A stretch of 36,877 bases of DNA from assembly GCA_016786595.1 (NCBI GenBank), contig JAEUWB010000022.1, positions 1 to 36,877 on the forward strand, in the 5' to 3' direction. Within the stretch, counting starts at the first letter, position 1. Each line of letters starts with the position of its first letter. A program made the position numbers and the translations under genes. Source of the stretch: a bacterium. Lineage in GTDB: Bacteria; Bdellovibrionota_C; UBA2361; SZUA-149; JAEUWB01. Positions 17,101 through 24,275 of the stretch are shown here, one piece after another. A model generated the notes under the pieces. It saw only the letters and a list, made by a program, of their open reading frames with translations, made no database searches and had not been told where the DNA came from.

Positions 17101-17183
17101 AGGTAGGTATAATCCAGCGTGTTTTGAAAGAGTTTAACGACTCTTTGCTGTGTCCTTTTTTCTCTTTGTCCTACCTTGCTCAT
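14148..17183 (-). CDS. hsdR: Type I restriction enzyme subunit HsdR
   Basis: This 1011-residue protein is of normal length. The N-terminal PD-(D/E)xK nuclease is present, with Asp136 in RPDVVLY and Glu150/Lys152 in ILELKRS. The superfamily 2 translocase has Walker A SQGSGKS (275-281), DECH (386-389) and TGTP (413-416). The C-terminal helical region contacts the methylase core. HsdR with HsdM and HsdS cuts DNA that lacks host methylation after ATP-driven translocation. It begins one base after the NucS-like gene stop and overlaps the YgjP-like gene by 11 bases. All key motifs are intact, so it is predicted to be active. Confidence 0.96.
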   Translation of the reverse strand: MSKVGQREKRTQQRVVKLFQNTLDYTYLGDWHDGERNSPIEPELLRSFISKNQKHTPVIVNRAIAELQKVAGNQSKTLYDLNKDVYGLLRYGIPLKEDAGDIKKTVHLIDWDNPEANDFAIAEEVTVKGESTKRPDVVLYVNGIAIAILELKRSTISVSEGIRQNLDNQKSIFIKPFFATIQLVMAGNDTEGLRYGTIETPEKYFLTWKERGESDTSLDRHLALLCDKMRILEIIHDFIVFDRGIKKLPRHHQYFGVRAAQESVRRREGGIIWHSQGSGKSLTMIWLAKWIRENVPDSRVLVITDRDELDKQIEKVFTGVSETIYRTKSGRDLVEKLNAPTPFLLCSLIHKFGRNEEPDYDSYLEELINSLPKDFKAKGDIYVLVDECHRTQSGKLHKAMTTLLPHAMLIGFTGTPLLRKDKQKSIEVFGPYIDTYKFDEAVADKVVLDLRYEARKIDQHITSPAKIDQWFEAKTKGLTDFAKTELKKRWGTLNKVLSSQDRLSKIVGEIMFDMATKDRLQNGRGNAMLVSGSIYQACKYYELFINNGFTKCAIVTSYKPTKNDIKGESTGEEELTERLRQYEIYNKMLGGKDPDVFEDEVKKKFTDEPAQMKLLIVVDKLLTGFDAPPATYLYIDKKMQDHGLFQAICRVNRLDGEDKEYGYVIDYKDLFKSLERSINDYTSEAFDDYDPDDVKGLLNDRLEKARERLDNALESIKILCEPVVPPYETKNYLDYFCGDNLGDENQVEENEQKRVTLYKLTSSLIRAYAEIANEMTEVGYSAKQTEEIIADVKHYETVRAEVKLASGDYIDLKAYEPAMRHLIDAYVGAGDGEVISAFDDLTLVEMIVKSGVGAIDNLPKGIRKDKQAVAETIENNVRKLIVDEKPTNPKYYERMSVLLDEVIKARRAEVLSYEEYLRKICELAKRAKNPESAGTYPSSLDSPAKRALYDNLDNDAGLALAVHEEVMATRKADWRDNLIKEREVKAAINRHVTDEENAEKIFKVVKKQYEY

Positions 17184-17184
17184 A

Positions 17185-18111
17185 TCAAACCTTCACCAAT
17201 TTGAAGCTAATCTGATAACGGTAAAAGGATATGGATGAGACAGCCATTAAAGCCCGTCTGATTCGTTGATCATCTTCTAACGCTATAATTACTCCAGATA
17301 CTTGTTGCCCATCTTCTGCCAACTCTTCTTGTACATAGCCCATGTAACGAAGGGTCTGTCCAACAACGACATCACTTGCACGACCTTTCTTTAATTCCAC
17401 TACAAGAAGCTTTTTCTTGTCTTTGCTGATAGCAAGAATATCAACTGGTCCTGTGTCAGTGGGATACTGTTGACCAACGCACTCACCATCTTCTTCATAG
17501 ATGTCGTAAGTCTTTCCTAATTCTGTTTGTGACCAGTTTTGCACCAAGAAATCTTCAAGATGCTTCTCCATTGCAAATGCAGATGGATCTTCTACCGTTT
17601 CATCGGTTGAGATAAGCGAAGTGGCAGATACTCCACCAAGTAGCCTTTCAATTTCTTCACCATAGGTTGAGATATTACAAACTGTTCCTATTGAACCTGC
17701 AGAGTTCTTGAGAGGAGTGCTTAAATCGCTTCTGTCTATGGTCTGATTAAACCATCGGACTGCACGACGATGAGGCAGAATCTCGCCTGGATGATATTCA
17801 TAATTCCCAGTCACTTCACCAACTCTGTATCTGCCACTTCCATCTGGGCATAATACGAGGTCGCCGATCTTAATTCCCTTTGCTACCGTCCAAAGCATTC
17901 CACAGGCTAGTCCAGCACCGATCTTGGTTTTATCGGGATGGGCTTCCAAAAAGATTGGAATGAATTCCTGGTTAAACTCACGCCACTCATCTGGAAGTTT
18001 ATTTGAAAGATTTTGAGTGATCCCAAAATCAGCACCAATGAAACTACCCGCGAGACATGCCTCCGCATGTGCACTCTTTTTACCCAACATTACGCGGTAG
18101 TAGTTCTTCAT
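17185..18111 (-). CDS. NucS/DUF91-like PD-(D/E)xK nuclease with N-terminal EVE-like domain
   Basis: This 308-residue protein has a C-terminal nuclease domain with Glu182 (MEKHLEDFLVQNW), Asp224 (GPVDILA), Glu239 and Lys241 (VVELKKGRASD) and Gln252 (VVGQTLRY). This is the catalytic pattern of NucS/EndoMS and related DUF91 enzymes. The N-terminal 150 residues, including GDLVLCPDGSGRYRVGEV and HRRAVRW, resemble a PUA/EVE-type module that can read modified bases, though this is tentative. It lies between hsdS and hsdR, with gaps of 7 bases and 1 base, and is clearly part of the operon. It may add restriction of modified or otherwise escaping DNA to the type I system. Confidence 0.8.
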   Translation of the reverse strand: MKNYYRVMLGKKSAHAEACLAGSFIGADFGITQNLSNKLPDEWREFNQEFIPIFLEAHPDKTKIGAGLACGMLWTVAKGIKIGDLVLCPDGSGRYRVGEVTGNYEYHPGEILPHRRAVRWFNQTIDRSDLSTPLKNSAGSIGTVCNISTYGEEIERLLGGVSATSLISTDETVEDPSAFAMEKHLEDFLVQNWSQTELGKTYDIYEEDGECVGQQYPTDTGPVDILAISKDKKKLLVVELKKGRASDVVVGQTLRYMGYVQEELAEDGQQVSGVIIALEDDQRIRRALMAVSSISFYRYQISFKLVKV

Positions 18112-18118
18112 TGTTGCC

Positions 18119-19384
18119 TCATATTAATCTGATTTTTCCAGTTAGAAGGTTTTGCATCATGCCTTGTTTCAAGGACTTATATTTTGCAACCTGCTGTACA
18201 AGAGCGTTGATTTCTTGCGTCATAGATTGAATTGCCGAAGCAATTGCAACTTGTTCCTGATACTCAGGATAAGGAACAACTAGTTCTTTTACGTCACGAC
18301 TATTAATTGCAGGGTAGTTCGAACCAGATAGCAATAAATTTATCTGGCGATTCAATGAATCAGCAAAGAAATGTTGGAAAATATAGGGGGCATGAGTGCC
18401 CGTCTCGTCGCACCTAAGAACGGAAAAACCTGTCGAACAAATAGTATTTTGAACCTCACCATCGACATAGTAATGCGACATAAGATTCGGGCGTACGGTA
18501 GCAATGAGGATGTCATTCCTGCGTACAATACGACGAGCACGAGAAGGTGCAGTTTTAAATTCATGGTCTTGTAATGAGAGAAGAATTCCCCGATCGATTG
18601 CCTCCAGTGAAATATATTTGAATTTATAGGAGCTGGGTGTTTTGCTTTGTAAATTTTCAGGATCAACTTGAACGAGATCCCCAATAGACCGCTCGTCCCA
18701 TTTTCCACTAAACCCAGGCAATCGCCTCTTCCCAGTAAGCAACTCCTGCATCGCACCTTGTTTGATGTTGCGTTTCTTTTCGATCAGCTTTTCAAGGGAA
18801 GATATCAGGGCGTCCGTGTCGGAGAGAGCAGTAGCGATAGATTGTTGCTCTGATACATTCTGTGGTACGGGTAGCTTAAAATTGGCTACTGCCTGTTGCG
18901 ACAACGTAGGTATTGCACCACCAACTATAAATGATGCAATTTGTTTTTGGATAATTCCAAAACCCATCATGTATCCTAAAAAGTCACCGCTTATCTTGAA
19001 TTTCTTTAGGACAACAACCTGTGGATTTACGGTGGCTCTTTGAGGAAGATTTCGAACGATTGCAGTTTTACCGAAGGTCGACCCCGTCTTAACCAGGAGT
19101 ATATCGCCGTTGTTAACTTTTATTTCAGGCGATTCCTCGTATTTAAACCACGAAAGATATGTGCAACCAGCAAAATCCATCTGTCCGTCTTTTATATTCG
19201 AGGGGCTAATTGTAATCGCACCTTCACCCTCTCTGACGATGTCGCTAACTGTATAGCCTCTAAAGCCGATTCGACCGTTTATTTCGCAGACATCCCCAAT
19301 ACACCTTATCACCCAGTCATGAGGAATTAGACCGATTTCAGTTTCTTGATGGCTACCCGAAGGAAACTTTTCTGCTACTCCCAT
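18119..19384 (-). CDS. hsdS: Type I restriction specificity subunit HsdS
   Basis: This 421-residue protein has two target-recognition domains, at about residues 25-150 and 225-350, each followed by a conserved helical spacer. These spacers are EQQSIATALSDTDALISSLEKL...QGAMQELLTGKRRLPGF, and EQVAIASAIQSM...LKQGMMQNLLTGKIRLI. The repeated spacers set the distance between the two half-sites that HsdS reads. The gene overlaps hsdM by 10 bases. The target sequence cannot be read from the protein by eye. I see no inverted partial hsdS copies in the window, so phase-variable shuffling is not indicated. Confidence 0.95.
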   Translation of the reverse strand: MGVAEKFPSGSHQETEIGLIPHDWVIRCIGDVCEINGRIGFRGYTVSDIVREGEGAITISPSNIKDGQMDFAGCTYLSWFKYEESPEIKVNNGDILLVKTGSTFGKTAIVRNLPQRATVNPQVVVLKKFKISGDFLGYMMGFGIIQKQIASFIVGGAIPTLSQQAVANFKLPVPQNVSEQQSIATALSDTDALISSLEKLIEKKRNIKQGAMQELLTGKRRLPGFSGKWDERSIGDLVQVDPENLQSKTPSSYKFKYISLEAIDRGILLSLQDHEFKTAPSRARRIVRRNDILIATVRPNLMSHYYVDGEVQNTICSTGFSVLRCDETGTHAPYIFQHFFADSLNRQINLLLSGSNYPAINSRDVKELVVPYPEYQEQVAIASAIQSMTQEINALVQQVAKYKSLKQGMMQNLLTGKIRLI

Positions 19385-21786
19385 GCAAACCCCATATTTT
19401 GCAAGTGAGTACCAACTTTCTGCGACAGTAGTGTAACTTCCGAGGTAATTTCCGACAGCGTCGTATCGTACCTTTGAGCAAGCTCACTAGTCCGTGTTGT
19501 AAGTCTCTGTGAGGTTCGATCTAGTTCTGACTGAATGGCTTGTTGTAGTTGAGCTATCCACTTCTCGTCGACAACTAGGTGCTTAATTTCATCTACCGTG
19601 AGCCTTGGGTATTTTGACAGAACCTTGTCATTTAATTTTGTTGTTGCTTCTTTAATCTGTTTAGTAAGTTCACCTTCTTTGTTAAGTAACGCCAAACACG
19701 ACTCCAAAGCGTCACGCTCATCCTTGAACTCAGGTCTCTTCTTAATCTCGCCAATCCGTTTAGAAACATTCGCTTTACTGATCTTCCCATTGTCGCCAAC
19801 GGCTTCAGCTAGTATTCCTTCATCACCACCATGTTCTTCCTGCATTTCTTCAAACTGTCCCGTGATCTCATCACGAGCCATTTCAAGATTGTCGATAGCC
19901 GTCTTTTCTACAGAAAAGTACTTCGCGATAACCAATTCTTTAGGAATCAATTCGCAGGTGTAATCAACTGTCTGACCTTTCTTATTTGTCACTGCAGTTA
20001 ACTCAGCCTTCCAACCATCTTCTGCGACGATATACAGATCGTCTTTCATGACGTTCAGCCAATACGTCATCAAGTGTTGGTAGACATCGTATTGATCGAT
20101 GAGTGGAATACCACTGAATGCAGTAAGAATTGCTTCTGAAATTTGATGAATGACTTCTTTTGGCTTACATCCAGCTTTAAGCTGCTTTAGAAGGGCGCTT
20201 TGCTCTATAGCCCATTTTGCAAAGGTGGATTTAATCTTCGTCCCAAATTCAACGAATTCTGGATGTGTATAAATCGTGGCTTTTATCTCGTCTTTTTCAA
20301 CTTTTAAATCACAATAGCCGTCACGATTTCCTTTGGTAAAAAGTGAACTTCGTAAAGTTGGACAAACATTCCAGTAGTTACTTAAAGCATCTATATCACG
20401 AAGTGGAATTCCACCTTTTAAGTGAGCTTCGATGTCTTGGATGTCCTCTTCGTCTTGACTGTCGATGTAGCGTGGAATGTTGAGATTAAACTCATTCTTC
20501 TCCTCAATCTCTTTTATTGAAACAAGTCTGGAATACTTGGGAACTTCTATCTGCTTGTTGAAGACATCAACAATTTTGTGAATGTCCTGATCACGAAGAC
20601 GATTTTTATTTCCATCTTTAACAAAGCCCTTACCAGCATCGATCATGAAGATGCCTTTTCGACTTTCAGCATTCTCTTTGTCGATAACAATGATACAAGC
20701 TGGAATACCAGTTCCATAAAACAGGTTTGCTGGCAATGCGATGATGCCTTTGATGTATCCGCGTCTAATTAAATTGGTTCGGATCTTTGCTTCGGCACCA
20801 CCTCTAAAGAGCACACCATGAGGTAGAATGATTGCTGCTTTGCCTCTGCTCTTTAATGATCGAAGAATATGGAGCAAGAAAGCATAATCGCCATTCTTTG
20901 CAGGGGGAACGCCATAGCCATCAAATCTTCCGTAAACATCAGCCTTCTCATTTGCAGTTTCAACACCATCACTCCAGGACTTACTTGAGAACGGTGGATT
21001 GGCTACGGCAAAATCAAAAGTCTTTAACCCATGCCCATCTTTCCAAAATGGGGCTGCTAACGTGTTACCTTGCTGGATATCTGCTGTTGGATTGTTATGC
21101 AGAATCATATTCATGCGAGCCAAACCGCGAGTTGCTACATCATTTTCCTGCCCGTAGATTGTTAATCCTCGCGATGATTCATCTGCAGCTTTCAACAAAA
21201 GAGATCCGCTTCCGCATGTCGGATCGTAGATAGTTTGGTTTTGAGTTGTAGCATCCTGAATGCCGATCACCTTTGCTAAAATTCGCGAAACTTCTGCAGG
21301 TGTATAGAACTGTCCTTTGCTCTTTCCAGATTCTGTCGCGAAGTGTCGCATCAGATATTCATAGGCATCACCTAGAATATCGTCGCCATCTGCTCGGTTA
21401 TTTGCAAAGTCTAAAGTCTTGAAGATAGCAACAAGCTCCGAAAGCTTATCAACCATCTCTTTTCCTTTTCCTAGCTTGTCGGAGTCGGCAAAATCAGCAA
21501 CATCGATCACGCCCTTGAGATCGTTTGCTTCTGCTAGTTTAGAAATGATTTGATTGATTCCATCCCCGATATCTTTCTTGCCATTAAGAGCAAGCATATC
21601 CTGGAAACTTCCGCCTTTAGGAACTTGGATAGGGGCAGATTTGTTTCCAGCGTATTTGTCAGATACATATTTAACGAACAACAACACTAAAACATAGTCT
21701 TTGTACTGTGAGGCATCCATTCCCCCGCGAAGCTTGTCGCAACTTTTCCAGAGGGAGCTGTAGAGTTCACTTTTCTTAATCGCCAT
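19375..21786 (-). CDS. hsdM: Type I restriction methyltransferase HsdM
   Basis: This 803-residue N6-adenine methylase has an N-terminal HsdM_N helical domain (LWKSCDKLRGGMDASQYKDYV), the AdoMet-binding motif DPTCGSGSLL (188-197) and catalytic NPPF (263-266). The C-terminal 300 residues are a charged helical extension found in the longer HsdM subfamily. With HsdS it methylates the host target, and with HsdR it forms the restriction complex. It starts 25 bases after the HTH gene stop and overlaps hsdS by 10 bases. All motifs are intact. Confidence 0.96.
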   Translation of the reverse strand: MAIKKSELYSSLWKSCDKLRGGMDASQYKDYVLVLLFVKYVSDKYAGNKSAPIQVPKGGSFQDMLALNGKKDIGDGINQIISKLAEANDLKGVIDVADFADSDKLGKGKEMVDKLSELVAIFKTLDFANNRADGDDILGDAYEYLMRHFATESGKSKGQFYTPAEVSRILAKVIGIQDATTQNQTIYDPTCGSGSLLLKAADESSRGLTIYGQENDVATRGLARMNMILHNNPTADIQQGNTLAAPFWKDGHGLKTFDFAVANPPFSSKSWSDGVETANEKADVYGRFDGYGVPPAKNGDYAFLLHILRSLKSRGKAAIILPHGVLFRGGAEAKIRTNLIRRGYIKGIIALPANLFYGTGIPACIIVIDKENAESRKGIFMIDAGKGFVKDGNKNRLRDQDIHKIVDVFNKQIEVPKYSRLVSIKEIEEKNEFNLNIPRYIDSQDEEDIQDIEAHLKGGIPLRDIDALSNYWNVCPTLRSSLFTKGNRDGYCDLKVEKDEIKATIYTHPEFVEFGTKIKSTFAKWAIEQSALLKQLKAGCKPKEVIHQISEAILTAFSGIPLIDQYDVYQHLMTYWLNVMKDDLYIVAEDGWKAELTAVTNKKGQTVDYTCELIPKELVIAKYFSVEKTAIDNLEMARDEITGQFEEMQEEHGGDEGILAEAVGDNGKISKANVSKRIGEIKKRPEFKDERDALESCLALLNKEGELTKQIKEATTKLNDKVLSKYPRLTVDEIKHLVVDEKWIAQLQQAIQSELDRTSQRLTTRTSELAQRYDTTLSEITSEVTLLSQKVGTHLQNMGFAWE

Positions 21787-21811
21787 GACTAAATCCTTCC
21801 GCTAAAAACTT

Positions 21812-22039
21812 TCACTTCTCTTCATCGCCCTTGGTTGCAGCTCCACCAGAACGCACCCACGTATCGATCTCAGACATCTTGAACCGCCATAGTCGCCCAA
21901 CCTTGTGCGCTGGCATGTCTTTACGTTCTAGCCATTTGTAAACTGTGTCGGGTTTAACGTTCAGGTGTTGAGCAACCTGCTCAACTGAAACCCACTGTTC
22001 TGTGCTTGATTCTGCTTCCATATGCCTTTTGGACTTCAT
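21812..22039 (-). CDS. Excisionase-family helix-turn-helix protein leading the restriction operon
   Basis: This 75-residue protein carries WVSVEQVAQHLNVKPDTVYKWLERKDMPAHKVGRLWRFKMSEIDTWV, a complete HTH_17 (AlpA/Xis-like) winged-helix domain. Such proteins often precede type I restriction genes and probably control them. The longer start gives MKSKRHMEAESS. The ATG seven codons in is also possible, but its AAAAGG site is only two bases away. It lies 25 bases upstream of hsdM and likely shares its transcript. Confidence 0.85.
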   Translation of the reverse strand: MKSKRHMEAESSTEQWVSVEQVAQHLNVKPDTVYKWLERKDMPAHKVGRLWRFKMSEIDTWVRSGGAATKGDEEK

Positions 22040-22073
22040 TTTAGGCTGTCCAGATAATCCTAATAGACTGGTA

Positions 22074-22102
22074 ATAATCCATGATTACATTGGAAAAAGC
22101 AA
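22074..22102 (-). promoter_or_regulatory. Possible promoter of the restriction/SIR2-KAP operon
   Basis: On the minus strand TTGCTT (22102-22097) and GATTAT (22079-22074) are separated by 17 bases, about 35 bases upstream of the HTH gene start. No other promoter-sized gap occurs between here and 13433, so eight genes probably depend on this region. Confidence 0.35.
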
Positions 22103-22194
22103 TATAAATATTAAGTGTTTATAGGTAGTTAGAGGGGGCAAAACTGATTAAATGGGCAGTTAAGGGGTGACTTGAGGCAAAGCTTCAAGAAGCC

Positions 22195-22431
22195 TCATTT
22201 CTCTGCCTTTTGTAGCTTCTTTTCGGTCTTAATCCATTCGTCCTCTATCAGGTCTAAAAGAGCCTTATCCGAGATTTTTCCTGCCCTACGAAGACCGATT
22301 AATGCCTTTAAAGATATGTTTTCGGTCGCCTTGGACAAGCTGTGATAACCCTGTGGGGTAATGCCAATCTGCCTAGAGAACTCGTACTTAGAGAGTTTTA
22401 GCTTGCCTCTAATTTTCTCAATAAATTTCAC
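22195..22431 (-). CDS. XRE-like helix-turn-helix protein
   Basis: This 78-residue protein reads MKFIEKIRGKLKLSKYEFSRQIGITPQGYHSLSKATENISLKALIGLRRA, a Cro/CI-type HTH with the usual order of helices, followed by a charged C-terminal helix. It is divergent from the catalytic-only recombinase gene. A dyad at 22501-22519 in the shared gap is its likely operator. The ribosome motif TTGGAG sits only two bases before the ATG, unusually close, which suggests weak translation. It may repress the recombinase. Confidence 0.75.
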   Translation of the reverse strand: MKFIEKIRGKLKLSKYEFSRQIGITPQGYHSLSKATENISLKALIGLRRAGKISDKALLDLIEDEWIKTEKKLQKAEK

Positions 22432-22500
22432 TCATTACTCCAATTTCTATAAGTCTAAATCCTAAAGCTCCACCTTATAATGCCGATATTACTATTACAG

Positions 22501-22519
22501 ATATCTTTAATAAAGGTAT
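22501..22519. promoter_or_regulatory. Imperfect dyad operator between XRE-like and recombinase genes
   Basis: ATATCTTTAATAAAGGTAT matches its reverse complement except at the centre and one symmetric base pair. TATCTTTA also recurs just to the right as a direct repeat. The site lies midway in the divergent promoter gap. Confidence 0.45.
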
Positions 22520-22607
22520 CTTTATTAGTCTATCGGTAAAGCTGTTAAAAGACATTACTGAAAGCGAAGGCAACAAAACAGGAAAAGGTTAACTTGAGGG
22601 TAGTAAA

Positions 22608-23189
22608 ATGCGTGGAATGAGGTCACTTACTGAAGCTGAGATTGAACAGGTCAAAAGGTGCTTTTTAGGTGCCTTTGCTGCAAGAGATCGAGCACTCTTC
22701 ACTCTTGGAATTAAATCGGGCTTTAGGATCTCTGAAATCCTTAGCCTAAAGCTGGGCGATGTATTCGATAATGGCAAAATTCAAGATCGAATTTACGTTC
22801 GACGTAAGCATATGAAAGGACGTAATGAAGGCAGGTGTGTAGTTCTCCACCCCGAAGCAAAAGCCTCAATCCAATTATGGGCAGATAAGCTTATTGCTAA
22901 CGGTGCAACAAGCGATACTTATATATTTAAAAGTAGAAATGGAACGAATAAACCGATCACACGAGTACAAGCATGGAAAATGCTGACGCGTATCTATGCT
23001 GCTGCTGGGCTAACTGGCTCACTTGGAACCCACTCGCTTCGTAAAACATTCGCTGATCGCGTTTACGATAAACTTGGGCATGACCTTCTGAAGACACAAC
23101 GTGCCTTAGGTCATAGGGACATAAAAAGTACCGTCTCATACCTGGCGTTCAAGCAAGAGGACGTTGATGATGCAATTCTTTCCATCTGA
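22608..23189 (+). CDS. Tyrosine recombinase, catalytic domain only
   Basis: This 193-residue protein has the full catalytic set of tyrosine recombinases: Arg40 in SGFRISEILSL, a lysine in the beta-hairpin region near residue 70, His142/Arg145 in HSLRKTF, His169 in LGHRDI and Tyr178 in STVSYL. It lacks the N-terminal arm-binding and core-binding domains seen in the element's other integrase. ATG 22608 has GAGGG upstream; a second ATG lies three codons in. Small solo catalytic recombinases of this kind occur in integrative elements and plasmids, and may resolve dimers or invert DNA. The large palindrome at 23456-23506 downstream is a candidate substrate, by inference. Confidence 0.88.
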   Translation: MRGMRSLTEAEIEQVKRCFLGAFAARDRALFTLGIKSGFRISEILSLKLGDVFDNGKIQDRIYVRRKHMKGRNEGRCVVLHPEAKASIQLWADKLIANGATSDTYIFKSRNGTNKPITRVQAWKMLTRIYAAAGLTGSLGTHSLRKTFADRVYDKLGHDLLKTQRALGHRDIKSTVSYLAFKQEDVDDAILSI

Positions 23190-23197
23190 AGATCACC

Positions 23198-23392
23198 ATG
23201 AAGGATTTAATCACCAAGCCAATTGAAATTTTTGATGAGGACAATATCCGAGGTCGAGTTGTATACGTCGCAAAAGCAGATCAACATAGGCATTCAGTGA
23301 TAGGTACTTTAGTTATTGCTTTGATTTCAACGGTACTTTTGGTGCTTGCAGTCGCCGTAATTGCAAGGCTAATAAAAAAGCTTCTGACTTAA
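23198..23392 (+). CDS. Small single-pass membrane protein after recombinase
   Basis: This 64-residue protein starts eight bases after the recombinase stop. A charged N-terminal 30 residues (IEIFDEDNIRGRVVYVAKADQ) precede one strong membrane helix (VIGTLVIALISTVLLVLAVAVIARLI) and a basic end (KKLLT). I do not recognise a family. Close spacing suggests cotranscription with the recombinase. Confidence 0.55.
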   Translation: MKDLITKPIEIFDEDNIRGRVVYVAKADQHRHSVIGTLVIALISTVLLVLAVAVIARLIKKLLT

Positions 23393-23455
23393 GAAAGATG
23401 ATCCGCCCAAACAGGCTCCAAATGGCATTTTTTCATTTCCGATTTTCCCAAAAAT

Positions 23456-23506
23456 AGATTGTACCTAATCGGGATCGATCCCATATGACCCTATTAGGTA
23501 CAATCT
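23456..23506. repeat. Large compound palindrome
   Basis: Perfect 14-bp arms AGATTGTACCTAAT (23456-23469) and ATTAGGTACAATCT (23493-23506) enclose 23 bases that themselves contain the perfect 12-bp palindrome GGGATCGATCCC (23471-23482). It lies between the small membrane-protein gene and the end of the leftward acidic protein gene. It could be a bidirectional terminator, a recombination or resolution site, or a replication or protein-binding locus. There is a short TTTT on one side only. Confidence 0.7.
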
Positions 23507-23522
23507 TTTGAAAAATGCATCA

Positions 23523-23942
23523 CTAATCTGTTTGATCTTCTGTTTCAACTTTTGTTATTTGCGATTGTGCATTCTGGCTTGTCACTGTTGCCTGTACGTT
23601 GATCAGTAGATTACTCGTCGGTACAAATCCCTTTGCTTTTAGAATTTCTTGTTCTTCGATTATACTCTTTTGCAATCCCTCTCGAATGTATTCAAGGAAC
23701 AGAGAGACTCGACCTCGACGAATCATTTTACCCATCTTCTTTGCATCGTTTGCGATATCAATTTCAACGGGCAATCTGACATCCTGAATATTTGGATCTC
23801 TTGGTTTTTTGGGTTTACTACTCTTAACTAATGGAGGGTGCTGATTTGGCGGTCCATCATCATCATCGATTGTGTAATCCTCCTCATATAGTGGAAGAAC
23901 CGTATCCGCTTCGTTTTCAATTTCGTCGTCTTTAATGTCCAT
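23523..23942 (-). CDS. Acidic unknown protein with possible ribbon-helix-helix core
   Basis: This 139-residue protein has a good AGGAG ribosome site. The first 30 residues are very acidic (DIKDDEIENEAD, YTIDDDDGPP), followed by a proline/lysine linker. A segment DVRLPVEIDIANDAKKMGKMIRRGRVSLFLEYIREGLQKSI has a strand-helix-helix pattern like ribbon-helix-helix DNA-binding proteins, and the tail is Gln/Thr-rich. I do not recognise the family. Palindromes stand on both sides (23456-23506 and 23961-24123), so it may be an element-specific regulator or origin-binding protein. The function is not known. Confidence 0.6.
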   Translation of the reverse strand: MDIKDDEIENEADTVLPLYEEDYTIDDDDGPPNQHPPLVKSSKPKKPRDPNIQDVRLPVEIDIANDAKKMGKMIRRGRVSLFLEYIREGLQKSIIEEQEILKAKGFVPTSNLLINVQATVTSQNAQSQITKVETEDQTD

Positions 23943-23960
23943 AAATGCTCCTATTTAAAA

Positions 23961-23978
23961 TGTGTACTTATTTACACA
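23961..23978. promoter_or_regulatory. Small dyad upstream of acidic protein gene
   Basis: TGTGTA and TACACA form a perfect 6-bp inverted repeat with a 6-base loop. It is flanked by two direct copies of CCTATTTA (23950 and 23981). It lies immediately upstream of the ribosome site of the 139-residue gene and is a candidate operator. Confidence 0.4.
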
Positions 23979-24071
23979 CACCTATTTAGGCATCCCGATT
24001 TTGGACATTTCTTGATTTGCCAGTTGAGCTGAGGAAGTTAATCAGCGCACATGCAATCTTGGCTAGATACT

Positions 24072-24123
24072 AAAATGTACCGAAAACATCACTTCTCTCA
24101 GAGGGATGAAATCGGTACATTTT
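24072..24123. repeat. 12-bp inverted repeat containing element-end motif
   Basis: AAAATGTACCGA (24072-24083) and TCGGTACATTTT (24112-24123) are perfect inverted repeats 28 bases apart. The right half is part of TGAAATCGGTACATTTTC, which occurs exactly at 10008-10025 in end repeat R3. It lies in the 333-bp gene-free stretch between the acidic protein and the primase, which otherwise shows only the small dyad and the iteron-like cluster. Confidence 0.65.
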
Positions 24124-24240
24124 CTTTGGTGAATTCAGCATCGAGGAAAAATATTACACACTCAGATGATATCTTTAACTACTTTGACAGTTATTCTTCC
24201 TAGGGGAGTCATACTACTGTTGTTGACCAAATTTTACCCC

Positions 24241-24262
24241 TGTCACAGCGTCACAGTGTCAT
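24241..24262 (-). repeat. Iteron-like cluster downstream of primase
   Basis: On the minus strand three units ATGACA, GTGACG and GTGACA recur every 8 bp exactly. A matching three-unit cluster with the same 8-bp period, in the opposite orientation, lies at 28767-28788. The primase gene ends 14 bases away, so these are candidate origin iterons or regulator sites. Confidence 0.55.
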
Positions 24263-24275
24263 CTTCTTTGCGTAA

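Noticed and set aside
18352-18756. Leftward 134-residue ORF within hsdS
   Set aside because: It is an alternate frame of the well-supported hsdS gene with no protein features of its own.
18119-19384. Possible phase-variable hsdS inversion system using the solo recombinase
   Set aside because: Only one complete hsdS is present and I see no inverted partial copies or flanking inverted repeats.
22173-22197. Hairpin TGAGGC/GCCTCA at the end of the XRE-like gene
   Set aside because: It overlaps the stop codon and no T run follows on the minus strand, so I do not call a terminator.
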